A DNA stretch of 64,000 bases from contig MNCI01000579.1 of assembly GCA_015680685.1 (NCBI GenBank), positions 101,745 to 165,744 of the forward strand. The letters are read 5' to 3'. Both the position numbers and the translations under genes were made by a program. Positions 12,227 through 23,560 of the stretch are shown in pieces. Positions within the stretch are counted from its first letter, which is position 1. Each line of letters starts with the position of its first letter. Under the pieces are notes generated by a model. The model did not search any database. It was given only the letters and a program-made list of their open reading frames with translations, and was not told the DNA's origin. This stretch comes from Gnetum montanum. Its lineage: Eukaryota > Streptophyta > Gnetopsida > Gnetales > Gnetaceae.

Positions 12227-12238
12227 GTCATGGGGGTA
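12227..12238 (+). other. A polypurine tract
   Basis: GTCATGGGGGTA runs directly into the LTR start TGATGAAA. The same junction is seen in F and D, and in the reverse orientation in E. Confidence 0.85.
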
Positions 12239-13076
12239 TGATGAAATGCGTTTCTTCATCTACTCTGACGTTGGAGCCATAATGTCAGGGTCTTGATGCC
12301 ATGTCAGATATCCAATGTTAGGGGGTATAAGCTAGCCTATAAATATAGTGCCTGGGCTCCTGATTTGGCATTAGTTTTTCATGAGTTTTCAAGTTAGTTT
12401 TTAGTAAGAGTAGTGAAGCTCTTGTCGTTTCTTCTCTCTAGAGTTAGAATATTTTCTGAGTGCCCACAGAAGGAGTCTAAGTGTGTACAATTCTTTGTTT
12501 GAGCATTGATGTACCTAAGCACAGTAGTGTGATAGGAATAAAAATGAACTCTTTTAATAATCCTTGCAGCAATGAGAATAGATTAATATTTCCTTTAATG
12601 CACTTTACTTTCATGCTTTCTACTTAAATGCATTTGAATTAAGTAATTTATTTCTAGTTATTAATAAACACAAGCATGAATACTTTGAGTATACATATAG
12701 TACTTGGTAACATAGCAACGTTTAATGTTTGGTAGCCCAATAGTGCTATATGTGTTTAGGATGTATCCAAGAAAGTGGGGTGGTTGCTTGTGTTAGGCTA
12801 GTTTAGCTCTTGTTTTACATCATTTATTAGTTCAATTAATTTATCTCTTTATCGTCATGAGGAGTAGCATAGAAATTAGACCACATCATATGCCTCACTT
12901 TGGACTAAATCATACGTGATAAAGATACCACTAATCCAAGTGGGAAGATAGCGAAGTGTGATCAGAGCATAACAATCTAGATGCCACAGCTAGTCCCATC
13001 CATAGAATTCGACTAGATCATGTGTGAATGCTTGTGATTTATATGGTTAAGTATAGGGCTACCTCGTTGCTCATCA
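12239..13076 (+). repeat. A 3' LTR (838 bp)
   Basis: Direct partner of 7002-7843, with a TATA box at 12338-12345. Ends CTCATCA and is followed by the target duplication ATAAT (13077-13081). Confidence 0.92.
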
Positions 13077-13081
13077 ATAAT

Positions 13082-13114
13082 AAAAATGAAAATATTGTAT
13101 GCCTCAATCACACT
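13082..13114 (+). repeat. C' LTR remnant, middle part
   Basis: Short stretch between A and B (...GCCTCAATCACACT). Joined to 17123 onward (TAACTATACC) it matches the order in the D LTR (CTCAATTACACTTAAACCATACC, about 44189-44212). It is therefore LTR sequence split by B. Confidence 0.65.
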
Positions 13115-13315
13115 TGATGAAGCATTTAATAGTCGATGCGTCAACGTGGCCCCATTAACGCAACCTCCCCGCGTCAATGTGGCCCTGTTTACGTAATTGC
13201 CTATCCCAGTCTATAAATAAGAGGGTCTTCCGCCTCATTTGGGGAGCTTCGAGTTAGTTGTAATGAAGCTCTTGCATTTTGTTTTTGTAGGAGTTAGATT
13301 ATTTTCCCAAGTGCA
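13115..13315 (+). repeat. B left LTR fragment, inverted relative to the right LTR
   Basis: TGATGAAGCATTTAATAG through TTTTCCCAAGTGCA matches the U3/R start of the LTR at 17117-16282 read on the minus strand. It includes the TATA box (TATAAATA, about 13212) and the text TTCGAGTTAGTTGTA. The GTCAA(C/T)GTGGCCC segment is duplicated in this copy. The fragment stops inside the LTR at a junction with internal sequence. Confidence 0.8.
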
Positions 13316-14154
13316 GAGATTGGGAAGTGAGGTAACTGACTCAGGGCACCTTCGTGTAAAGCATGATTAACGTGTCATTAACCCATCATTCCAAGATTAG
13401 GAACAGGTCCATTCCTCTAAATAGTGACATCGCATTGTTTCATCCCATGATGAGCAACTATGATAGTACCACAACAACAAGGTGTATGATCACTTGGCGT
13501 TTTGTTCAAGGGAGGAGTGACTTTTGTTTTGTGGCACTTTGTTTTTCTTCTCTCTCTTTTTTTCTTTTCTCTTTTTATTCTTTTTGAATACTGAATCCAG
13601 GGAAGCTGCTAACCATCAAGCATGGGTGCATGTCTTTCTAGTGGGATCCCCTAGAATAGCATTGGATTTTTGAGTGCTCTTTTGATTACTCTTACTCCCA
13701 TTTTCATTAGATCTACAAGGATCTTAGTACAACCAAGTTGTATGATAACTCTCACAGATGTCATCAAAGAGAATCCGCAAGTCCCCTTGATGTCACACCG
13801 TAATCATTCCCTCTTGGTCCATCCTTCTTCATTCTGGGAAAAATGAACAAAAAATTAATTTTAAGTTTTAAGAATGTCAAGAGTATCATTGTACCCTCGA
13901 ACAGAACCTCTTATTTGTAGAATGGATGAGTGGGTGTAATGGGCTCACTATCCAAATAATTGATCACCAGAGACTTGATAGCATAAAACAACACCTCAAC
14001 CAACAAGTCACATGAGTGTTTTATTCGTAGATGAGGTTACTCATAAAAATATGAAAAGAAAAAAAGGATAAAATAATAAATTAAAAGGTGAAAAACTGGA
14101 AAACAAAAAGTTGAAAAATTAAAGAAACAGAAAACATTTATTAATTTTGTGTTG
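13316..14154 (-). other. B internal 3' non-coding region
   Basis: Matches E at about 32670-33478: both contain GAGGTAACTGAC and GTTCAAGGGAGGAGTGA-like text in the same order. It lies downstream of gag on the minus strand. No gene seen. Confidence 0.65.
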
Positions 14155-16136
14155 TTAGAATGGAGGATACCCCCCATAACTAAACAGTTGAGCATGGCTA
14201 GAATTAATAAATGGAAGGTGGGGATCCTTGCATGTCAAAAATATTGAAACTTGGTCATACTTACCCCATCGAGGTTCACACACTTGATTATAATGGGCAT
14301 AGTAGAGAAAGTTATATGATGTGGTAAATTTATAAGGAGTTGACCCACTATGGTACTTGCGACCGTAAGATGGTATGCAAGGATCAACATGTCTCCCCAT
14401 GTGGCAATATTCATTAGGCCCCATGGTTGTTGCAGTATTGAGTGGTGGCCTTGATAAGGTAACATGAGGTGTTGGGTTCGAAGAGGAAGATGCACCACAA
14501 TGTTGGATTTGTGCAGAGTTGGCATCTGCAGTGGTTTCTAAACTGTGGTGTCCCTTTCGATGGTCATGTCTAAAGAAGGGACATCTTCGATGTTTTGAGA
14601 GACCTCCACTACTATTTATAGTAGCAACACAAGTAACGTTTTTAGGTTGGTGTTGTGGTGAAAAATCTTGTGGCATAGTTGGCGTTGATGTAGAAGGGGG
14701 TGAAGTACGAGAATATTGAGGTTGAGGAGAAGTGTAGGGCACATGAGGTGGTGATCTTCTTGGAGAGGACATGGATGGATAGTACTCGGGAGAATCATAA
14801 CGATGAGGTGAGATAGAGGATGCTGATTCCATTGGAGAAATAGGGTGTTGAACATAATAAGAATTTGACGCTGGGACATATGAAGGGTATGGTCCAGTTG
14901 GCGGTGGCCTCCCCCATGAGTGAGATTTTTGCCACTGTGGTTGGACACAATATTTTTGTACAAACTCTGGATGTAACATTCCTCCCCAATGCTCATGTAA
15001 ATGTGACAAGATTGGACATTGACCTTTGGGGTGATCATACAAGCAAATATTACATTGATACGTATGATTGGCAGTTGAGTTCTTATCCTTATTCTTTTCA
15101 ACCCTTCTTTCTGATCGTCACGTGGTGTCCTGTCCTGTTTCTCGATTTGGCATAGTTTTTCCTCTAATAATGTTGGCATATTCTCCACATCTTTCATGTA
15201 CCCAGTCTGTCATCTTATTGATCTTTTCCTCAATTTCATCCAATGATTGTAGGATTGGCAAAGATGATTCCACCTCCTCAAAGTAAGTTGATTTCTCCTC
15301 TTCATGATCATGGACCCTTATTAAGTTGAGATTTTGGTCCTGTTGAGAACCTTCAACATTCTCCCATTTAGTTATTTCTCCTTCTTCTTTTTCTATCTGC
15401 TTAATAAGCTCTTGGAGTTAATGGGTCCGTAGCTCATATAGTTGACCTTGGGTGTACATCCCTAGGTTCTCCCTTGTTTCATTACGGAGCCCATCTATGA
15501 TATGGTACATTAGCCTCTCCTCGAAGAACCCATGGCCTATGCAGTTGTTTAATAGTGCATAATATCTTTCTAAGGCCATGTCCAAGGGTTTATGTTGTGC
15601 TTGTTTCCATTCTTGGATTTGTCTCCTCAAGGCTAACACTCTCGCATAGGTTTGATATCTTTCATTGAAAAGTTCTACCATTGTCAGCCAACGTCGAATT
15701 GATTTTGGTTTTAACGACCTATACCATACTTTTGCTTGGCCCATGAGTATCAGAGGAAAGAGCTTAAGTTTTTTCCACCCATTATCAATGTTGTTCCATG
15801 TACAAGCATCGTAGAAGGCTTGTAAATGTTGTTGTAGATCTGAATCATAGCCTCTTGAAAACTTGGGAAAGTTGCTTAAATCAAACATGGGTAGAAAACT
15901 TTCCTTACTATGCTTGTGGGCTATTTGAACAGCCTCTTGTATTTCTGTTAAGCTTGTAGTGACCAGTAGGGGTTCATCGTCACTAGGTATGTTATGCTTT
16001 TGTTCATTGGGATGATGTTGTCTTTGTTTATGTTTATAAGAAACCCCCACTTTGAGTTGTGTACTCTAATATTCATTGTCAGAATATTCGTTGGTTTACT
16101 AGATGTGGCATTATTATAGTCTTGTAGGAGAGACAT
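14155..16136 (-). pseudogene. gag pseudogene of element B
   Basis: The start is at 16136 (MSLLQDYNN..., like the other gag starts). The gag domain is best preserved at 15418-16050: DDEPLLVTTSL, RGYDSDLQQHLQAFYDA, GWKKLKLFPLILMGQAKVWY, ERYQTYARVLALRRQIQEW. It runs on to the segment before the Cys/His motif. The 14155-15042 frame starts within that motif (MYDHPKGQC) and continues through a Pro/Tyr/His-rich tail to a natural stop with GYGGYPPF-like wording (FSYGGYPPF). Several frameshifts separate these parts. It is the longest preserved gag tail in the window and defines the family's C-terminus. Confidence 0.85.
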
Positions 16137-16262
16137 GGTTGTGAAATTGTGTGTGAGTTTATATGTGAATTTTTTTTTATAATTATTTCTTTCTAAAAGA
16201 TATATCATTAATTCCTATACAACAACCTTGTATGATATAACTAATCTAAAGAACTAGCACCA

Positions 16263-16280
16263 TCCTTGTTAACGGTGCCA
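16263..16280 (-). other. B primer binding site, tRNA-Asp type
   Basis: The minus strand reads TGGCACCGTTAACAAGGA one base inside the LTR. It matches the tRNA-Asp complement TGGCGCCGTTGCCGGGGA at most positions. Confidence 0.75.
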
Positions 16281-16281
16281 A

Positions 16282-17117
16282 TGATGAGTAGCTAGGTACC
16301 CCTACACTCAACCATACAAATACGAGCATTCACACACAATTCGGTTGAACTCCGTGGATAGGCTAGTTGTGGTATCTAGATAGTTACACGTTGATTGCAG
16401 TTCGCTATCTTCCCACCTGGACTAGTATTTGCTTTGTCACGTATGGTTTAGTCCAGAGTGAGGCGTATGATGTGATCTTAAACTAATGCTACTCCTAGAG
16501 ACAATGGAAGATAATATTAATTAAACTAATGAGCAATAGGAAATGAGTCTAAGCTAGCCTAAGTGTGATGAGCATCTATCCCTTAATCATCTGTACACAT
16601 CTTGGACCTTGTGCACAACTACTACTGGGATTACCAAACGTAGATCCTAGGTACGTTGTTGGGTTACCAAATAGTCACACTTAAATGCTTGTGATTAAGT
16701 TGTACTCATTCCGCATTTAACAACAGGAATAGTAAATGATGATAAATAAATATTAACTAAGAAACCAATAAATATTAACTAAGAAAGAAATAAATAACAA
16801 AAATAATTAACAATTAAACTAAGTGAATGCTGCAATGATGAAGTAACCTCGATCTTTATTTCCGATCATGTGCATGTCCAAGTACATCACACTCGAATAA
16901 AGGTTTCGTACAATTACAAGCATCACACTACGGGCATGCACTTGGGAAAATAATCTAACTCCTACAAAAAAAATATGCAAGAGCTTCACTACAACTAACT
17001 CGAAGCCACCCAAATGAGGCAGAAGACCCTATTATTTATAGGCTAGGATAGGCAGTTGCATAAACGGGGCCACGTCGACACGGCCTAGTTGACCCATCAA
17101 CTATAAACGCTTCATCA
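16282..17117 (-). repeat. B 5' LTR (836 bp)
   Basis: On the minus strand it starts TGATGAAGCG and ends CTACTCATCA. The TATA box is at 17033-17040 (TATTTATA on plus). The U3 just upstream carries GTCGACGTGGCCCCG-type motifs, while the downstream part is shared with the other LTRs. Confidence 0.88.
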
Positions 17118-17122
17118 AGACT

Positions 17123-17294
17123 TAACTATACCAATTGAGCTAACACAAGTGATGCTTAGGAAGATAATAACCAACAACATAATGCTTAGTTTTCTAGGAT
17201 ACTATTAGCTCAGAGTTCCATGGAGTTTGACCAAATTGTGTGTACATGCTTGTGATTCATATGGTTGGGTGTAGGGGACACTCGCCACTCAGCA
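17123..17294 (+). repeat. C' LTR remnant, last part
   Basis: Ends CATATGGTTGGGTGTAGGGG...CACTCAGCA, the standard 3' end of this LTR superfamily. The bases after it (17296 onward, TAATATCATGAAGGA) are only a doubtful decayed primer site. Confidence 0.7.
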
Positions 17295-19600
17295 ATAATA
17301 TCATGAAGGAGGTCTTAATTCAAAACCAAATTATTTATATGCCATTCCTCATCATTTACTATCAACAATTAGCAGAACAAAAATGGGATCTTATCATTTA
17401 AGAGTTGGCTCAAAATTGCTTAGGAAGAAAAAATACATTGAGTGTGAAGTACAAATAGCATTGAAGATGAATACCATATTTTCATGCAACTTACTGCATT
17501 TAAACATATTAGACATAGATTGAATATTACAATTGCAAATTTAGTTGATTTGTTTTAATGATGTTTTTAAAACTCATAGCATATATATTTTTTCCTTCCA
17601 ATAAATTCACAAAGGGTTTATTGACCTAATAAAATTTTAGCTATTCATTGCAAAATTCTATACAAACCTTTTCAAAATTTTGAATACATTATATTTTATC
17701 AAGGTGTCTATCTTTACTCAAAGCTTCACAAGAAAAAGCATGATCATATAATGCAATCTATTTTAGTAACCTTTGCGGCCTTGATCAAATATGTTTACAT
17801 TATGCATGGTTAAAATTTTTAAAATATTATCATTTATCAAAGTTCATCATAAAGCATGAAAATATAATCTGTTGTATAAATCCTATGAATCTTGACTTTA
17901 TAAAAATTTAATTTTAATTTCTTTTAACCTTATAACCTTTCTCCCTTTGCAAGGGAAGATTTTCCAAGAATTATTTTGACAATGCCCACGACAACGTCAA
18001 GCTACAGCAATAATCTTGCTATAAGAAAAGTTAAAAATTGAAGGAAAATGGTTTATAAATATAAGGAATGTAGTTTAGGAAGGATTATCGATTGCTTTTA
18101 GTGAACATTTGCCAGTTGCAAAAAAGTGTCTATGCTATGCTTTAATTATTATGCATGTTCATTGTGCTAACTCATGAATTTTGAAAGAAGAGCATAGAAA
18201 CTTCCTTAGTATGTATTTAATGCAATGTTGCTAGCACATGCATATTTGATGGCCATCAATCATCATGCTTGTGTATCCTTGGGTCCCACTAACCCACTAG
18301 TAGGGGTGGGACTTAGGAACACATATATAAATAATGTAAAAAACAAATTTGGTCATAATTGAGGTGGGTAGATGAGTGGTATATACTTTGAACAATAAAA
18401 TAGAGGTTGCAAATTGAAGTTTTCAACCTCTAAAGTTAATTATTTTGATTTTTCAATATATGCTAGGTTAAGTATTTTGGTTTTTCAACTTCTATATAGA
18501 AATAATTAAAATTTTTTCTACAATTTTTGGTTTTTCAATTTATACTTGTTGTAGAAAGAGCTAGAATTTTTTCTACAATTTTTTCGGCTACATACATATT
18601 CCATGAGATGGGCATGAGCATACACATGTGTTGACTATGCTCTTACCATCTTGAATGAACATCAACGATGCTTACATGTCCTTGGGTTCCATCTCTACAT
18701 ATTAATAAGCCTTGGTTTTAGCCTTAATATATAGAATAATAAAATAAAAAATGATTTTATTTTCAAAAAAGCAAATACAACAATGATATAAATTTGGAAT
18801 CTTAAGAGCTTAAAAATTCAAGTTTCTTTAGTAGTTAAAGCTGGAGCCGAGTCTCACGCCGGTTGAGGTTTTCTTTTTTTTTATGCAATATCATGTGATA
18901 ATGGCCATTGCTACGTCACATGATGTGCTTTATTTGTATATATCTCACATCATGGCCGGCTGTTGACCATTTTGCCGCATCTTCAGCGGCCGCGTTTTCA
19001 ATGTTGTATCAATATTCACTTTTTATCCTTTTTTTCCGCTTTACTCCTGCAAATATAACTCTATTACGCAATCACTTTTATCTTTTTACGCTCTTGACAG
19101 CCCTTTACTTTTTTTTTAAACTTTTCCCCCGGGAAATTTGAAACTTTCCAAGTTCGAAACGACATTTGATGTTTGCTCCTTTTCAAATGGATTTTCGGTA
19201 GTGTGATACACACTCTGAAAAATTTTTGTGTTGTAACACAGAGAAGTTTGCACTAATGGAATTATTATTTCTTTACTATTTTCTCACCATTGTATTCATT
19301 TCGGGGAGCAAGTAAACTTATAATCACCCGCTTCTAATCATGGTCAACGGAAAGTTGGAAACCATGAAAATGATAGATCCTTATGTAATTTCCAAAATCC
19401 TCGGGCACGCTGGATTTTTACGCCCATCATTTGCATGATGGGAGCCGATAACTTTGAAAAATTTGGATGCAACGCAACGCAAGAACGACAACGTGAACGT
19501 ATTTGGTCATGCTAACAGTGTTAACATTTTTAGATTGTGGCGACAGTGTCTACCGTCGACAATGATGGTACTGCCCTGCCTTAACAGCTCTGTGCCACGA
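17295..19600. other. AT-rich region, no gene recognised
   Basis: No LTR, gag or pol similarity seen. There are short A/T-rich runs and a locally repeated TTTTTCTACAATTTTT motif (about 18514-18582). From about 18840 the composition becomes more mixed (for example GCGGCCGC at 18986), as expected for host DNA upstream of the LBD-like gene. Confidence 0.45.
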
Positions 19601-19620
19601 GGATATTTCGATTCAGTCTT

Positions 19621-19630
19621 CTATAAATAG
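19621..19630 (+). promoter_or_regulatory. TATA box upstream of the LBD-like gene
   Basis: CTATAAATAG lies 58-67 bases before the ATG at 19688, leaving room for a short 5' leader. Spacing and sequence fit a plant core promoter. Confidence 0.6.
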
Positions 19631-19687
19631 CAATCGTATCTGAGAGTTACAAACTGAAATCAAAAAGCTCAAACAGGTGCAGCAATA

Positions 19688-20180
19688 ATGGACGCTGCAA
19701 AGGAATTGAATTCCCTGCGTCCGCAACAATTTGATGCTCTCCTCAGCGTTTACGATACCTGCAACATTTCTGCCCTCATCAATGTGTGCTTTATAGTTTT
19801 TTTTTGTCTTCAGTTTTTGCCGTTGAATTTTTATTATTTTTTTTTTCACCTTTTGTAATTTTAGTTTGACTCCTGTTACTGCGGAAGAGATGGGGTTTTT
19901 TTAAAATCAAGAAAGAAATGGTTTTGATTGAGCAGAGATTGCCTGAAGAGGAAAGGGAGGCAGCTGTGAGAGCATGGTGATGGAGGCTATGGCCAGACAC
20001 AGGGATCCGGCCACGGGCAGTTTGGGTACCATTTTCAGGCTTTTACAGAAAATTCAGATCCTGCGTCGTCAAATTATACAAACACAAAACACACTTAATA
20101 ACCTTCATTCCCCATTTCACCAAGTGGACAACATCGATACACAGGAAATTCTGGAGGATAAGGATTACGATGATGCGTGA
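19688..20180 (+). pseudogene. LBD (LOB-domain)-like gene, two exons, frameshifted, no Cys block
   Basis: Exon 1 (19688-19783, 32 codons) reads RPQQFDALLSVYDTCNISAL, resembling the LOB-domain stretch '..QFA.VHKVFGASNV.KLL'. A GT donor follows AAT at 19784, and the acceptor AG at 19934-19935 gives a 152-base intron where LBD genes often carry one. Exon 2 (19936-20180) reads LPEEEREAAVRA, then MVMEAMARHRDPATGSLGTI, then LLQKIQILRRQI. This matches the 'DAV.S..YEA.AR.RDP.YG..G.I..LQ' part and the leucine-rich coiled coil. LBD proteins are plant transcription factors of organ boundaries and roots. Two defects: the N-terminal CX2CX6CX3C DNA-binding block is absent, and one base is missing at about 19973, which breaks the frame. 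It could be a pseudogene, or a divergent gene with a sequencing error. Confidence 0.6.
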
Positions 20181-20912
20181 CTTCTATTTATCCACAAGTA
20201 GTTGAATAAGTGATTCATCCTTTCTTTTATTATGTTGAATGTGGCATATGGAAAGCCAGCTGCTGTTATGGGATTGTGTCAGAATGTAACGATAGCCGTG
20301 AAATTATAGCATGGATCATGGATCATAGCTACAGCCTACAGTTTTTTCCTTTAATATATTCCATATATCATTATAAAATAATAATTCACTCTTTGTAACT
20401 TTCTCACTCTTAGATACACTGTAATGCATCTTGTAATTTGAAATCTTTTGTAACGAATGATAAATCAATAATTCAAGTCATTCATTCATCTTACAATGCA
20501 AAGCATGCAAAGCACACAGACTTAGGGTGTTAAACAGTTAAGCTTAGCGAGTTATTTGATTCCTCCTTGCTAATTGCTACTTGTATAGTTTTGCATTGCT
20601 GGTGAGAGAGGCTGTTCAATGGTTGTTTTAATTTCAAGAAAATATAGTCTCAAAGTTCAAAGAATCTTAAATGTGAAAACATACCTTATAGCTGGTCATT
20701 TCATTGGGGAAGCACACGTTTTGGGCACCTGTTCAATATGCAGATAGAGAAAATGATCTCTGAAATAGATACATTTATAAAAAGGGTGTTCTCAAGCTTA
20801 TCTACTGATAAGAGTAAATGATCTCCCAAATATATTAAAATATATACATTTATATAAGAGTGCGCCTAGGCTCAATGTTCATTAAGGGAAAAGATGAAAT
20901 AGCCTTTCTAAC

Positions 20913-21187
20913 CATCCTGCTTATCCTATTAAGCAAAGGTTTTGAGATTTCTAACCTGTTTGAATGGAATCGTTCTAGTTGGAACCTAGATCTTTTACTA
21001 GTATTTCCACTAGATGGATAGCTGGAGCCATCCTCTTTATCCTATTAAGCAAAGGTTTTGAGATTTCTAACCTGTTTGAATGGAATCGTTCTAGTTTGAA
21101 TATGGTTATCTGGAGCCATCCTGCTTATCCCATTAAGCCAAGGTTTTGAGATTTCTAACTGTTTGAATGGAATTGTCCTGGTTGAAA
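20913..21187. repeat. Three dispersed-tandem copies of a ~70-bp unit
   Basis: The unit contains CATCCTGCTTATCC..TTAAGC and AAGGTTTTGAGATTTCTAAC, and starts at 20913, 21029 and 21117. Copies 2 and 3 are preceded by GCTGGAGC/TCTGGAGC. Spacing is uneven (116 and 88 bases). Confidence 0.85.
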
Positions 21188-23340
21188 CCTAGATTTTTTA
21201 GTGATTATGTAATCTTTTTGCTTTCTAGGTAAGTCAAGATTCGTTTCTAGTGTGTGCCAAATGTTAATGCCACGTTGCTGTTCATTGATCCACCACTGGC
21301 CTAGCTTGACAGCTTCTCTTGGAACAGTGGTGAGGCATTATCATTGAATAAATCAAAGGTGGATGCAATCATTTTCATTTGCAAACAAATAGCTTTGCGG
21401 CATATGATGTAATACGGCAAAGTTAAGTTGTGCGTTCAATTTCTTGAGTGTGCACAATTTTCCGATTCTACGAGGATTTACAGGGTTTTTGCTTGCAAAC
21501 GCGGTCGTCTCTTTATGACATGATTCCAAACCCTCAGAAGTGGAATTTTATTTGCCTCGTAAAACGAAAACAGTTGAATACATTTTGTTATTATAAATTT
21601 TGTTGTTATATTTTACAGCAAAGATAGAGATAACGGGTGGGAATGGGACCAGCGCAGCAAATATCCAACATTATTGCACATACTGCCTGCCGTAATCATT
21701 ACGAGGTAACAATGTCTTTTCGTATGCCCTATCATAATAATATAATCTAAGCTTGTAGCTTTTAAAGGTAGAATTGCAAAATCACTGTTGCAGCTGCAGA
21801 AATTGAATCTGAGTCGAATAAAAGAATTAAGGAAAAAGTTACAGAACAAAGAAAGTGCAGAAAAGTTGAGAAATTATGGAGAAGAAAATTTTTTTTCTTT
21901 CACTTACAACTGGATTTTCTTTAAGGTTGTTTCTTTTATAGCTTGCTTTTTCAATTTAAATTTAATTATTTTTATTAAGAAAATCGATTTGAGAATCAAG
22001 TCGGCAGCCATACCTGCTGTAACTGAGAATAATGTTGTGTTCAAAAATCATTGGTACAAGAGTTCATAGGAGCAATGTAACGGTTTAAGGGTAGCAGCTG
22101 ATGATTCAATAGAGTTGTTTATTAAGGGTTGGATCTATTTTGACCCGATATTGCCTGTCACTAGGATTTGGTTTCTTACTGATGATCTGGTTATATCCGA
22201 AGCCGCAACTCCCGGAAGAGCCCGAGATCTTGTGGGAATAAACAGATTTTCATAATTAAAAATCTGAAGCGCCAAAAAAAAACATCCATAATCCCCGATT
22301 GAAATAACCTAGTTCTTTTAGGTTTCAATGTGTTTCTTAAGTTTCAAATGAGAAAAAAGAAATTATTTAAAAAGATCTGCAGGAGCGAATTTTGAGAAGA
22401 AGAATTCGGATTAAAACCTGCTTAGTAACCCAAGAAGCAGGTCAACAAATCCGCAAGAGCAAAGGTTTAATTTAAAAAAATCCTTCGGATCCTGTTGGTT
22501 CAAAAAACCTGACAGAAATAAATTTGGACCCGGGGCTGCTTAGTAAATAAAACAACAGCTAAAAAAGTTTCCAGATCTGATGGCGTACACACATGAAGGT
22601 AGAATGCCTCCATTGTAGGGTTTTGTACTGTAGCGAAAATTTCAAAGGGTTTTAATATGGCACACCAAAAATTTCAAAGGGTGCAGTAGCGAAACTGTGT
22701 GTTGTGTTTGCAAAGTTTGAAGAGTTGCGGAAATTAGGTAAAAATGAAATGGAATGAAAAAATTAATGTTAATTCGGCGAGGTTTTTTTTTTAAATACTG
22801 CTACTCCACACTACTTGGCAACATATTTTATATTGAGCTCTTGTTTTTCAATGAACTGTCAATGAAAAACCATGAAAAACTGGATTTCCTAGATGGAGAC
22901 CTCATGGTCAAAGATGGATCACTGCTAATGGTAAATGGCTTTAATTTGTAATAAAAATTAACCCATACTGCTGAGTTGCTCTTTCTGTTGTGTGAAACCC
23001 AAAAAACAATAATAAATAAAAATAAGTTTTTCAGCATATATTTTAATTTCCCAGGATTACGTTTTAAGTCCACACATTAGCAAAAAAACACACATTATGC
23101 CAAAGTAAATACTTTAGATTACCATTGCATCACAATGCACTCCATGTGCATAGAACATGCTTAAAAAAACTAAAAATTCATGAAGAGGAATGCAACCTGT
23201 AACCTAAATTTGGTGGGCTTACGATTTTACCATTGAACTTACGAAGAGATTTAATTTTTTTTTTTATTAAATTATCTTAAACGCTTATAATGCGTGGTTT
23301 AGGCAATGGTGGTGGACCAAAAGACCGAGATCTGACCTTG

Positions 23341-23560
23341 TTTGCACCATTTCTTCAATGCACAAAAGGTGAAATGACAACATGGTTTGCACCATTTCTT
23401 CAATGCACAAAAGGCCAAATGACAAAATGGGACTAGGTTTAAATGCAAATACTAATACTAATGCAAGGTCCATTGCATGCACTAAAGGCCAAATGACAAA
23501 ATGGGACCAGGTTTAAATGCAAATGCTAATACTAATGCAAGGTCCATTGCATGCACTAAT
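23341..23560. repeat. Two adjoining tandem duplications (45 bp x2 and 74 bp x2)
   Basis: A 45-base unit (TTTGCACCATTTCTTCAATG...) starts at 23341 and 23386. A 74-base unit (GGCCAAATGACAAAATGGGA...) starts at 23413 and 23487. The two arrays share the GCACAAAAGG(C/T) / GCACTAAAGG edge. Confidence 0.85.

Larger units (their letters stand above)
7002..13076 (+). mobile_element. A: gag-only LTR retrotransposon with target duplication
   Basis: Two direct LTRs (7002-7843 and 12239-13076) flank a 4.4-kb internal region. ATAAT occurs directly on both sides (6997-7001 and 13077-13081), which proves a single transposition event. In order: 5' LTR, tRNA-Asp-like primer site, degraded gag, a long non-coding 3' region, polypurine tract, 3' LTR. 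No protease, reverse transcriptase, RNase H or integrase is visible between gag (to 10450) and the 3' LTR, and there is no room for a pol of normal length. It is therefore a non-autonomous element of the TR-GAG kind that needed enzymes from relatives such as D. Confidence 0.92.
13115..17117 (-). mobile_element. B: rearranged gag-bearing LTR element
   Basis: The right end is a complete minus-orientation LTR (16282-17117) followed leftwards by a primer site and gag. The left end is a 201-bp LTR fragment in the opposite orientation (13115-13315) joined to internal sequence. The whole unit is flanked by ACACT (13110-13114) and AGACT (17118-17122), a target duplication with one change. The host sequence can be rejoined across it by comparison with the D LTR. 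Both outer ends are therefore U3 ends, which normal integration does not produce. No pol is present. Confidence 0.75.

Noticed and set aside
17296-17312. Primer site after the C' LTR (TAATATCATGAAGGAGG)
   Set aside because: It can be made to fit the tRNA-Asp site only by many changes and a gap, and no gag follows. Not called.
18230-18720. Possible MITE or small DNA transposon around repeated TTTTTCTACAATTTTT
   Set aside because: No terminal inverted repeats or target duplication found.
19613-19849. Minus-strand 78-codon frame overlapping the LBD-like exon 1
   Set aside because: Shadow of the plus-strand gene and promoter; low-complexity Lys-rich start.
21200-21345. Minus-strand frame with VPREAVKLGQWW...LDLPRKQKDY
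   Set aside because: Looks protein-like, but another frame is equally open and I cannot match it to a family.
22085-22260. Plus-strand stretch ending GRARDLVGINRFS
   Set aside because: Possible exon, but no start, no splice context I trust and no recognised domain.
23341-23560. CRISPR-like array
   Set aside because: Units are adjoining tandem copies without unique spacers, and the window is eukaryotic.
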